From the NCBI GenBank assembly GCA_002900995.3, contig CM035308.1, positions 1,798,001 to 1,862,000 on the forward strand: 64,000 nt of DNA, given 5' to 3'. This DNA is from Ganoderma boninense. Lineage: Eukaryota > Basidiomycota > Agaricomycetes > Polyporales > Polyporaceae. The notes beneath the pieces are model-generated. The model did no database searches. It saw only the letters and a program-made list of their open reading frames with translations, and had not been told where the DNA came from. Below are positions 34,183 through 44,875 of this stretch, piece by piece; positions within the stretch are counted from its first letter, which is position 1; each line of letters begins with the position of its first letter. Both the position numbers and the translations under genes were made by a program.

Positions 34183-35916
34183 ATGTCCACAAAGGCCTCT
34201 TCCAAGAGGGTCACCGTCGAGCAGACCCCGTTCGTCATCCCGGACCTCACCATTAAGGATTTGCTGTCTGCTATTCCGTGAGTACTACTAGTCTGCGGTG
34301 TGTATGCGCCCTTGTTGACCTCTCCATGTTTCCTAAAGTGCTCACTGCAACAAGCGGTCAGCCCTCAGGTCCTCGACTTACATGTAAGTCTCTTGTTCCC
34401 CCCAAAACGCGTCCTCTGACGTGTCATCTCGCGCAATGCTCATTCCTTTGTTAGTGTCATGGATGCGGCCATCATTGCCGCCATCTACAAGTCCACCTAC
34501 TTCCTCGACGCGCTCCTCACCCCGAGAACGTTGCCCTCCCCACCCCGCTCTTTACCCAGCGGCACGCTGTGTCCTTTGGGCGTTCTACACGTTCTTCACT
34601 GGGCTTTTCGCGACTGGTCTCTGGGTCATTGCCCACGAATGCGGTCACCAGGCATTCTCGGAGAGCAAGGCCGTTAACAACGCTGTCGGATGGGTTCTCC
34701 ACTCCGCGTAAGTGAACTTTGTTGCATCACAAGCGCTTCTGTCTCGAACAGGAATTATCGGCTCACATGTGATTTGCGTTGCGATTGAATTCGCCCTTCA
34801 CGAACACAGACTTGGTGTTCCTTACCACGCCTGGCGCATCACTCATGCGAAACACCATGCCTCCACCGGCCACATGACGCAGGATCAGGTCTTTGTCCCA
34901 CGTACTCGCTCTGAGCTCGGTCTCCCTGCATTCGACCCCGCGAAGGAGGATCTGGCCGGCTCCAGTGTTTCAGAAGAGGTTATGAACGAGCTTTGGGATG
35001 CGCTCGGTGACTCTCCTATCGGCGCTGTTTACGGTTCACTCCGTTACCTCGTAAGTATCTTTACCCCCTCCCCCCAATTATTACATCGTAGCTTAATCGC
35101 TGTTCTGCCAGATCGGTGGCTGGCCCGCATACCTGATTGTCAATGCGTCTGGCCAAACGCGGTACCCCAAAGACTCGAACCGTAAGTGACCTCTCGTGTG
35201 ATTTGGAAGTGTGCGAGCAAACTAACGAGTCTATGCAGACTTCAACCCTGGCTCTGTTATGTTCCGCCCTGATCACCGCGGGCAGATCATCATCTCGAAC
35301 GTTGGCATCTTGCTCTGGGCCGCCGGTGTTGCCTACGCTATCTCTCAATGGGGCTTCTTCGAGGTGTTCCGTGTTTATCTCGTTCCCTACCTCTGGTGCG
35401 TTTGCTGTTGCCACGTAATTGTGCAAGTATTGATGTCAATTTCCATATAGGGTTAACCACTGGCTCGTCCTTATCACCTTCCTCCAACACACCGACCCTC
35501 TCCTCCCCCACTACCGTGCTCCCGAATTCACCTTCCCCCGTGGCGCCCTCGCGACCTTCGACCGCAACCTACTCGGTGACCTCGGCAGCGTGATGGGCTG
35601 GCTCGGTGCCTTCGCAACCCATGGTATCTCAGAGACCCACGTTGCCCACCACGTCGCCTCTAAGATCCCTCACTACCACGCATGGGAGGCGACGGACTGT
35701 CTCCGCAAGCTCTTCGCGCAGCACGGCATCAAGCTGGAGGGTCGGCCTGGTGGCTGGGCTGAGGTCTACCGTGTGTTCAAGGAGTGCAAGTTTGTCGAGG
35801 ACGAGGGCGACATCGTCTTCTACAAGAACGCGTACGGCCTGGCCACGACCAAGCCCATGTACACCGACAACACCGCGAGCGACTCCGGTGTCGAGATCTT
35901 CGACAAGGAAGCCTAA
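34183..35916 (+). CDS. FAD2: Delta-12 fatty acid desaturase, reading frame disrupted in exon 3
   Basis: An ER membrane acyl-lipid desaturase that converts oleate to linoleate. Start at 34183 (MSTKASSKRVTVEQTPFVIP). Exons: IKDLLSAIP, AHCNKRSALRSSTY, then VMDAAIIAAIYKSTYFLDAL, the first His box WVIAHECGHQAF, GVPYHAWRITHAKHHASTGH (second box HAKHH), GGWPAYLIVNASGQ, HTDPLLPHYRAPEFTFPRG and ISETHVAHHVASKIPHYH (third box). Stop at 35916 after VEIFDKEA. All three His boxes are intact. However, the exon that starts before 34459 is in one frame up to LLTP (34524), the conserved-looking ENVALP is in a second, and PALYPAARCVLWAFYTFF in a third, so two single C residues appear missing near 34520-34523 and 34538-34546. 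This may be assembly error in C runs or a real lesion. Confidence 0.88.
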
Positions 35917-36829
35917 CTTGGCGTTTCTTTGTTCTAGCATGATTTCCCCCTCACACCTATCGTCCTCCCACTTGCATTTGCATTGTCGCTCTCGATGTTT
36001 TGTCCACTGTACCACATCCTTCTGTCCTCGGCGCACCATGGCTAGCCCCATCCGCACCTACCCCGCCGACGCGACACGACCCCCCACACCCGCACACCGC
36101 GTTCGTTATCTTCCCGGTGAAAACCGCACCAAACATCTCGTCACGCTCTTTATCTCGTTCATAGAAAAGAGGTCGTATGGGCGGCTGCGCGAGCGGTGCA
36201 GCGGGCAATGCGCTTCTAGTACGTACAACGATGACCCGGAACGAGAGTAGTAGATTTCCCCCACGCGGAACTAGGTTAGAGAGCGCAGTAATGAATCGGA
36301 TTTTGGATACTCTGAACTGCACGATATCAAGGTAGTCGCTGGTGGTCGGAGACGCTGGTCCTCCTTTGCCGGGGTTCAAGAAAGGCAAGCCAAGTTTGTC
36401 CTGTTTTATCCTCCTGGAGATCAGAAGAGCATTTGAACATTTGCGGTAGCCCTCGGTTCGACTGGTCTGACACGAACAGCGTAGGACTTGTCCACGGCTG
36501 GAATTGGCGTAGGATGCTAGCCTGGCTCTTGAGGCGATGCAATGCAGTCACACTGGAAAAATATGCTGAAAGAAAAGATGCCATGGGGATACAATGTACT
36601 GCCTGGTTTTGGGATGGCATGTAACTTAGCATACGTCGTGATCGTACTGTGGGCCATCTCGCAGGGAAGGGCGTGGGGGGATGATGGCGGGAGTGTGATT
36701 CATACAACAGCAAAACAAAGAGACGACCTCGATGCATGTGGAAGTGGGTGCCCGAACCAGCAGAGTGCAAAATCGTGCGCACGATCACCAGCAACCTCGT
36801 CGGAAGCGGGGAGGAGGGGGGCCGAGCAT
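35917..36829. other. Convergent 3' flanks of the desaturase and eS19 genes
   Basis: About 0.9 kb between two stop codons on opposite strands. It contains the C- and T-rich 3' untranslated region of the desaturase and that of eS19. No gene seen. Confidence 0.5.
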
Positions 36830-37562
36830 CTACTCCTCTTCCTCCTCCTCTTCCTCCTCCTCCTCGTCCTCCTCGGCGTCGCGGGCGGCCTCGACTACCG
36901 CGGTCGCGATGCGGTCGAGATCGCGCTGGCCGTCTTGGGAGATCCGGCGGCCGCCGTTGTCGGTCTGCTCGAGAACGCCGATCTTCTCGAGCGACTGGCA
37001 GATCTTGCGCTGGACCGAAGCGGAGGCGTCCGCGTGGTGCGAGGGACGGTTTCCGCGGCGGTTGCGGCCGCCGTGGAGCTTCGTGAGGGCGCCAATGCCG
37101 ACGTCTTTCCGGAGGTAAATGTGTCTTGCGATCGCGGCTGTTGTGTGTTTGGGGGTGGTCGGTGACAAGCGTTGGTGGAATGGAATGGATGTATGTAGGA
37201 AGGTAGTGACGACGTTTTGAGGACGACGGAAGAGGAAAACGGAGGGGCATTTGGAGGAGCAAGGTAGCGGGATGTATGAGATTTACGAGAACCTATGCGA
37301 GCAAAACAAGCATACGGACCTGCGCGGACGTAGTACCAGTCAGGGTCGTATGGTGCAAGCTCCTTGAAGGAGCCAGTTTTGACGAGGTCAACCCAGGTGG
37401 GCACCTCGAGCTTGCCCGAACGCTTAAGGTGGGATGCATATGCAGAGATGAAGGCCTCCGCGCTGTTGGACATGTCGTTTTCCGACACGATACTCGATCA
37501 GACGTCTGGGTGCAGGACAATGGGATTCAAAGTGCGCACCTGATGTCTCGTACGCCCGGCAT
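36830..37562 (-). CDS. RPS19: 40S ribosomal protein eS19 (RPS19) with poly-Glu tail
   Basis: A structural protein of the small ribosomal subunit head, needed for 18S rRNA maturation. Start at 37562 (MPGVRDI); a short intron (37539 to about 37493) leads to [40 protein letters not shown] and [13 protein letters not shown], then after a second intron [40 protein letters not shown] and [20 protein letters not shown]. These are the universal eS19 blocks in order. The C-terminus is unusual: after [14 protein letters not shown] the chain ends in an unbroken run of Glu encoded by CTC/TCC repeats on the plus strand (36833-36875). The stop is at 36830. Confidence 0.95.
36833..36875. repeat. CTC/TCC trinucleotide-type repeat encoding the eS19 Glu tail
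   Basis: An imperfect run of TCC/CTC triplets on the plus strand corresponds to GAG/GAA codons of the minus-strand eS19 gene. It is a coding microsatellite at the very end of the reading frame. Confidence 0.85.
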
Positions 37563-40100
37563 TTTGAGTGGTGTGGAAAGTAGAAGAGATTACGTTGAGG
37601 ACGGGGCGGAGCACGGCGGGCGCGTCGATGGCGGCGGTGTGTGGATTCTGGCAAGCGGCAAAATTGAGTTCGAAGCCAGCCGTCAGTTCTGTGCAGTTTT
37701 GTGCTTAGTCAGCTCCCTATTAGGGCGGCGCCTATTTGCAGCGCCTGTGAGCCCAGTCGAGCGACTTACGAAAGTAATAACCATGAGCAGGTCATTCTCT
37801 TCTACCCTGTAACACTGTCAGTACTTGAGACTAAGAGTCAACACTAGTCAGTTCCAGCCTTAGGCTATGCTTTCCATTCGTTCCGAACTTTCAACACAGA
37901 AAGTAATATCAGTCACTGTTTCGTTGCGTCGCGCTGATTCCCCTTGAATATACAGCATGCCTAAATTCGCAACGACAAATCGGTTGCATGCAGCCATAAA
38001 CCCTGTCCTATCCTGTCGTCGATTGCACAAAGCGCGCATGAAGGTGGAGTAGCTGTCGTTTTCATGGAAACAAGACAAACCCCGATGACGCTGTAGCCTA
38101 CTTAACCGACGCCGGCCCTTTTTCAAGGTAGTTGTCAGATTCTCTTACGCCGTTTGCTCAATGACCACATTCATAATCTCAGCGTCCACCTGCGGGAGGG
38201 TTTCGCGAACGTGGGATGGTTGCGTATCCAACGTCTCCGGATCCAGCACTTCTCCGACACGGTCTCGGTCTGTTCCCTGGCAACTCCCGTGGCTCCAGAG
38301 CCGCAGGTCCTCTCAGGTCTCAACACTGTCTCAACACCTGCCTGGGCCGGGGCGCAGTTCATCCTGATCCCCTGAAGAGATCAACGGGTCATTGAAGCGC
38401 GCTTTCTCGAATCCCTTGACTGCGGCAAACCGACGGGATCGACGAGTAACGGCACATGGCAGCACATGGTGTGTCTTATGTCATCTGCCAAGCGCGGCAT
38501 CACCGTTGTGGCAGCCCTTGTATTACGCTCTGCATCCGCTCCATGGCCCGTTAAGTAATGACGACGACACACTCATTTCTCCGACAGAAATTTTCTACGT
38601 TTACCCTGTGCGGACCATGATGCTACATAAGTTCAAGCGGCAGCACTTATCGTGATGACGTGCATGGGTATCCCCTTGCCTCGACTCCGACTCTGTGCAT
38701 GGGGCTAAATCAAGCATTGAGGCATACCCACATACACTACTGGGCTTCTAGGGAGTGCGCCCGGTGGACCGCGCGGTCTGAGCGCAACCATCGGCAAGGA
38801 CAGAGCGAGAGGCTTTCCCGGATTTAGGCTTCCAACCGCCGCAGTCGCCCCGTGCACAGCCACCAGACTTCGTGGCGGCTCTCGGACGCGGCCAGTCCAC
38901 CGTCGACACGCCCAAGGCACCAGGACAACCGCTGACAGCTCGCGCTTCTAGCGGCTTGAAAATCCTCACCAAGTAAGTAGTACGTAGAACCACCGTGGAC
39001 CCGCATGCTTTAACGAAGTTTTAACGAGGGAGCTTACGGCTGTTAAGCACCAGAGCTGCCCCGACCGCAGCAGTGAACGCCCATCTCCCCGGCAAAGTAG
39101 TTTGAGACCACTCGGTCAGTGTCAGACCGGGCGCACTTGTGTTCTCGAACGGCCGATCGCGTGTATGAAATTTGCGGTCTGGTTCTTCTCTGTCAGTAAC
39201 AGTTATCTTCAGCCTCGTCCGCTACGTCACCACCCCCTTGACAGGCAGCCTTGCACCCTGATGGTTCAAGGACGGAATCTTCGAGGAACCCGTCGATCAG
39301 CAAACTGTCTATCGCATTTGGCGTACTTAGAAATACAGAACGAGCCGGAGTTCGGCACCCCGTAACGCTGTGGGGGTGGCAAGACTCGCGTAACTGCCAA
39401 AGTCGACAACGCTGCTCTAGAACACCGTGCAGCATGGCAACTGATCCGTGTCTTTGGCTGAATACAGTACCTGGGTTCGCGGTAGCCAGCGCTCCGGTTC
39501 GAGTGCAGAGAAGGGCTCTTGGCTAGAAGTGGGGAGAACGTTCAAACCAGCTTTCGTACCGGACATAACAGAATGGAATAAAGCTTACTGAGGGATTGTC
39601 GAAAGTATAATGCCCGTGACCCAACCTCCCGGCGAAATTATTAGGCAAGCCAAATTCTGATGGATATTTTAGACGCAGACGAATCTAGGCGGCGCTGCTA
39701 GCAAGAGCGAAGGCTAGGAAGGGCTAGGCGAGTGTCCCTCATAAGTACATATGACAATCGACTAATCCTCGCGGCATCGCGCACGTTTTCTTCCGTCGGT
39801 TCTACGGAATCCTTCCAGCGAATGAAACGTCTCGTCAGGTCGTTAACGGTGATAACAAACCGCGCCGTTGGACGCCATCATCAAGACATTGGGGCAGGGG
39901 GCCGGCACGCGCCTTGCTTTGCTCGAGGTTTTTGCGCCGACGGACTGGTCGGCTAGTAGCTCATATCATGGCAACGCGAGTTTCGGAGAGCCGACATTCA
40001 CAAGCCTGCACCCACAAGTACCCGCCGGACTTAAAAGAATGCCGCGGAAGCACACCTGAATATCCCGACGCACCTTCTCGCTCTCTACCGAAGGCATACG
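37563..40100. other. Gene-free stretch, about 2.5 kb
   Basis: Between the eS19 start and the terpene synthase start. Only short open frames are present, with no recognisable domain and no plausible exon chain on either strand. The eS19 promoter must lie at the left end and the terpene synthase promoter at the right end. Confidence 0.45.
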
Positions 40101-41341
40101 ATGCCCGAAACAATCCGCCTCCCCGAGACCATGGCCAACTGGCCGCTCCCGCGCCGGCTGAACCCGCACTACGCTGCCGTCGTCGAGCAGTCCGCAAAGT
40201 GGATTAGCAGTTTTGGCGCGTTCGGTCCCAAGGCCCAGCTGGCCTTCGACAGGTGCAACATCGGTGGGTGTCGCGGTGAGTCAGTTGCGTTCTCGTTGCT
40301 GACAGTAGTATTCGAGTAGGTCTGCTTGCAACAATGAGCTATCCGACGCTAAGCAAAGGTGATGAACGACGCCGACGTTGTCCGAGCATGCTTGCTGACG
40401 TTACGGCAGAACACTACCGCATCGGGTGCGATCTCATGAACCTCTTCTTCGTCTGGGACGATCACACCGATCCGCTCACTGCGGAGGAAGTGCGAGCCAT
40501 TGCCGACTGCAGCCTCGACGCCATCCACAACCCTGACAAGGAGCGCCCAGAGGGTGAGTCGGTGATTGGCGAGATTACGAGGCAGTAAGTAACGTCCACC
40601 AAATGGTCACCTCCAAGGATGTACTCACAATGGTCCGTGGTAGGTTCTGGGTGAACGCCTTGGCGTCTTCGACATCGGAGACTTTCCAGCGGCGCTTCAA
40701 GTACAAGTGGGAGGAATTCTTGCGCGCCGTCATCGAGCAGGCGGAGGACAGAGATTCCGATCGCTGTCGCACCGTTGAGGAATACCTGTCCGTCCGGCGA
40801 CTGACCATTGGAGCGGAGCCGTCTTACGCAGTGGCCGAGGCGAGCATGGACCTTCCCCAGGAGGTCTTCGACAACCCACTCCTGGTCGCTCTACGGCGCG
40901 ACGTCACAGACCTCATCATCCTAGACAACGTCAGCCTATCCGTACACTACCCGTGACGCACATCTGATGGTTTCGTAGGATATGTCGTCATACAACAAGG
41001 AACAAGCCGTCGGGGACGATCATCATAACATCATCACCATCATTATGCGCCAGAAGGGCTACGATCTGCAAGAGGCGTTTGAGTGGCTTGCGGCAGAACA
41101 CAAAGTGCGAGAGGACCGGATCCTCACATCGAGCTGGCCACAGGTCTCCGCCCTCAGGTTCTCTCCCGAGGTCGACGAGATGCTCAAGTACTATGTCGAC
41201 CACGTGCTGAACTGGGTGCGGGCGAACGACAGCTGGAACTTCGAAAGTGGGAGATATTTCGGATCAGAAGGCCCCCGCATCCAGAAAGAGAGGGTCGTGA
41301 AGCTTCTACCCAAGCGCCAGCCTGCGCGGGTCGATATGTAA
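40101..41341 (+). CDS. Sesquiterpene synthase (class I terpene cyclase)
   Basis: Predicted to cyclise farnesyl diphosphate to a sesquiterpene hydrocarbon. Start at 40101 (MPETIRLPETMANWPLPRRL). Exons splice in phase: AFDRCNI to GLLATMSYPTLSK, then EHYRIGCDLMNLFFVWDDHT, giving the Mg-binding DDHTD motif; RFWVNALASSTSETFQRRFK follows, then YLSVRRLTIGAEPSYAVAEA, LIILDN joined to DMSSYNKEQAVGD, giving the second metal motif NDxxSxxxE split by an intron, and HNIITIIMRQKGYDLQEAFE. The C-terminus ends LLPKRQPARVDM at 41341. Both metal motifs are intact. The product cannot be predicted from this sequence. No P450, transporter or other tailoring gene flanks it. Confidence 0.93.
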
Positions 41342-41754
41342 GAGGGCGACTTCCTCTTATTATGCTACTAATCGTCTCGGATACCCCTGGGGCGGGTGTT
41401 CAGTATTGACTACTACGACTATACCACTACTACTTCAAGTCTAGACTCCGCTTACTGTCATTTATATCCCGATACCTGTTCAATTCGTCAGACCCTACTG
41501 CACCTCTACTATTGCCTTCCTATGTCCGGTCTTACTAGTCGCCCGCACGCAAAGTCGAATAATCGTCGCAGTCCAGTATATACCAAGTATCTCATGCTTT
41601 TCAGTGTCGCAACATTCAGAACTTACTTACTCGCATTGAAAAGGCGCGTTCATTACTAACATGGGATCGAGTTGCGCGCAAGGTCACGGGAAATTTTGAG
41701 TTCACCTGTAGGATTCAAGGCCCTCTATACAATCGACGCGAGCTAACTTCCCGC

Positions 41755-42849
41755 CTACAGCTTCCCCGCGATGACAAACTTCAAACGCTCTCCTGCAGCA
41801 ACGACGAGCACTTGCTCCATGGTATCCACGCGTACGATGAAGTCCGCGCCACAACCTTCAATCTTTGAACTCTCGTGGTTCGTGCACACCGCGATGACGA
41901 TTGCCCCGGAAGCGACGCCCGCACGGATGCCGGACGGCGAGTCCTCGAAGACGACGCAGTCCCTCGCGGCGTACCTGAGTTCCTTGGCGGCGAGCAGGAA
42001 CGGATCAGGCGCAGGCTTCCCGGCCTTGAGACGCTTATCGTCGGCGGTGATAGTCACCTTGGGGGGCCTGGTGCCGACACGCGTCTTGCAGCCGTAAGCT
42101 AAGAGACGATGAGTGATGTCTTCAATGCGACCATGTGGGAAGCTAACCGTAAGTCTTTGTCCAAGAAGTTGCAACCACGTAGCGGCCCTCAGGGATCGGG
42201 TCCATGAGGTCCTTCACCCCAGGGAGGATGCGCACTGAGCAATCGACGGCCGAGGCCTCGATCTGCCATGCCTCAAACGCGTGCTTTCGCTGAAGCTCCT
42301 CTCTCCAGTCCACAGCTGCTTCTGAGATCTCTCCATCTTCCAACGTCGCGTCCTCGAAGGTAAACTGTGCAAGGTGGTCCGTGATTTGACACAGGAAGAC
42401 AGGACGAGCGGCGGAGATCGATTGAGAATGCGATGATGAGGCCGAGGAGTGCCCCGAGCTCGGGGAGGGCGCAGTCGCGTCAGAAGAGACGGACGACACC
42501 TCCTGCGAGCCGGAGCCGTGTTTACTATAGGCGTCGGCGAAGAAGAGTATGGACTCCTCGAACACCTGCACCTCGTCATCCATCTCATGTGCTTTGATGT
42601 GCGGCTTAAAGTGGGTGAGGTTGTGCGTGGCGCACTTGCCGTGCGTAGTAGCAGCGATGGCATAGGTCGGGTCCTGCCCAATGTCAAGCGCGACCTTGCT
42701 CCACGCGGGCTCGACGGCAGCGATGGAGTCGGTCAAAGTACCGTCCTGTAAGTCGTCCGTCAGTATCGAGCCAATGCAGCCGTCGGGGTACTTATCTTGC
42801 CGAACAGGACGGCGTCAGGAAAGAAGGTCGCTTGGGTTGAAGTAAGCAT
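41755..42849 (-). CDS. HAD-superfamily phosphatase (glycerol-1-phosphatase/DOG-like), probably disabled
   Basis: Belongs to the haloacid dehalogenase fold, closest to small-sugar phosphate phosphatases such as Gpp or Dog. Start at 42849 (MLTSTQATFFPDAVLF). Downstream: DGTLTDSIAAVEPAWSKVAL, FEESILFFADAYSKHG, a Ser-rich insertion, FEAWQIEASAVDCSVRILPG, VVATSWTKTY spliced to AYGCKTRVGTRPPKVTITAD, then KAGKPAPDPFLLAAKELRYA and CVVFEDSPSGIRAG (motifs III/IV). Two defects stand out. The expected motif I FDMDGT reads FGK-DGT, so the nucleophile Asp is Gly. The intron that splits it (42795-42746, 50 nt) begins ATAAGT rather than GTAAGT; with this donor unused, translation stops within 15 codons. The remainder is intact, so loss would be recent, or another start or splice is used. 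Confidence 0.8.
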
Positions 42850-44875
42850 GTTGTAGCAAAACGTTGTGTACAACTGGATGTTTTGGACTCGGGGTGCTAA
42901 CTTTGGGTGGGCATTTAGAAGCGAAAGCGGGCTCTTTCTATACCCGTAGGATCAGGGGTTAGACTTCGTCGCAAAATTTTGTGAACTCCCTGATTCCGCG
43001 TGGGACTCGTGTTGTGCACAGTAGGGATTGGTGTATGGGGAGTGCCAGGACGTGATGCTGACCTGTCAAAGAGGCGAGTTGAGTACCATCGGATGCACTC
43101 GCGGGCGGTACACCCTATATTGCAAGCTGGGTCACTTTGTGAGGTATCCTAGGGATTTGAATGTCGCCCCTGGAGTTGTGATACACTCGGGTCGACTCAT
43201 GACTTGCGTTCGTCGGCATCAATCTTTGCTCGTGGACTATGATTTCTTCACATGACACTGTTCAAAACAATACCACATAAGTACACCTTGGGACCGACAT
43301 ACACATCTGGTCGAGCCAATAAGGAGAGCGTCTGGGGTGGCAGTGGCCTGTCAGTACTGGCATTTGCATACCCGCACCATGTAACGCCGTGATTGATCGC
43401 AAGAACGTGAGTAATCAACGAAGCAGCATTCATGCGAGATTTGGAGGAGTCGCTCGATGAGGTGGCCTAGCGGAGAGAAAAAAGTACGAATTAAGGGCCA
43501 GCAGAGAGAGAAACAACCCAAGGCGGACTGACAGTGACAATGTCCTGGGCCTGCACCCTATAGCCGCCAACGCGGTTGGACCCGGTCCGATATCTAACAC
43601 GAGGCTACCAGACAGCCTCAGACAGCTCAGCTCGACGAAGCAGAAACTCGCACATCTCTCTTCCTCGCAGCGGCACAGTCCCCTCACGCTTCCATCCTTC
43701 CATCCCCATTCACACGCGAAAGCAGTGTGGGGTTCATGTGGTAACGGTAAATTGATCTACAACAACGTGCGGCATAGCTGCAAAGTCCAGGAGAGATCCC
43801 TTGCTGAGCGGAGGTTGGTGTGTGGAGAGCTGGCCATGTACATACATGTTTGAACGGCCCATCATGAGATTGTATGCAGACAGGAGGCACAGAGGACGGT
43901 GAGCCAGATGACAAAACATGGAAGGCTGGTGGATAGATCGAAGCAACAAATGAATGGATACAGTGCGACTGAACACGGAAGTCCCAGAAACATGGGACAG
44001 AAAGTGGATACGGCGCGAACTTCAAAGCCGAAGCCGTGTTCGACTGGGGCCAGAAGCCGGGACGGGTGGAAATGGATGCTCATCGGACTGGGCTAGAAGG
44101 CGAAGATGGGAGGATCACTGCGATCGGGACTAGCGACTACGAACTGCTGGCTATGTACGTACTGAGCGCGTACATCGTGGTGCTAGAGATCGGTGGAACG
44201 TCCGAGCATGAAGATGCGAGGCGCCGCCACCTCAGCTTCCCTTCACCCCACTCCGATTTCAACGCCGACTGCGTGAAGCGACCTAGCAGTTGAGCCGTGG
44301 CCGGTTCGGATCGCGATGAGAGCTTTCTTCGCCTCCAAGAGAGTCGAAGAACTCGCCGAGAGCCGTGTGGGGAGGGAAAGACGCGATCGGCGAAACCTGA
44401 GAGGTCAGGCTAAGGAGGGGAGCAGAGTGACGAACACCCGGGGGTATTCGAGGAGCCAGGGGTATGCGGGGCGAGATGTTACGAATACAACTTGTTTTCT
44501 CTTTTTATCTTCTTGTCAGTCGTGGATGTATCGTGGTAGGAGGGCGGGACACATGGTGGCGAGGAGATCGAATACGGACGTCTATGATGATTGCAGGTTG
44601 GGCACTGAGTTGGCGCCAGTCAGAAGCCCATTCCAGACATGACTCGTCATAATAATAATGACGTACCGGCGCGGATAAATAATCCCTCACGAAGGGCCGG
44701 ACGCGGGGAACACGGGACATGCGCCAGTCAGGCGCACTCCCCTCTATGACAGAACAGCGGTGCAGGCAAAGGCTCATCTAAAAGGCGGCCGGATCAGGAA
44801 AGGACAAGACAGCATGATGGCGTCGGGGCGTTGCATGGCGTGAAAAGCAACATTTATGCGTCGTGTCATGTTGGC
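42850..44875. other. Gene-free stretch, about 2 kb
   Basis: Upstream of the HAD gene and downstream of the AMPK beta gene. No conserved reading frame, exon chain or RNA gene is apparent on either strand. Confidence 0.45.

Noticed and set aside
34529..34558. A 30-nt intron (GT...AG) to explain the desaturase frame change
   Set aside because: Too short for any intron seen in this window, and the ENVALP segment it would partly remove looks conserved.
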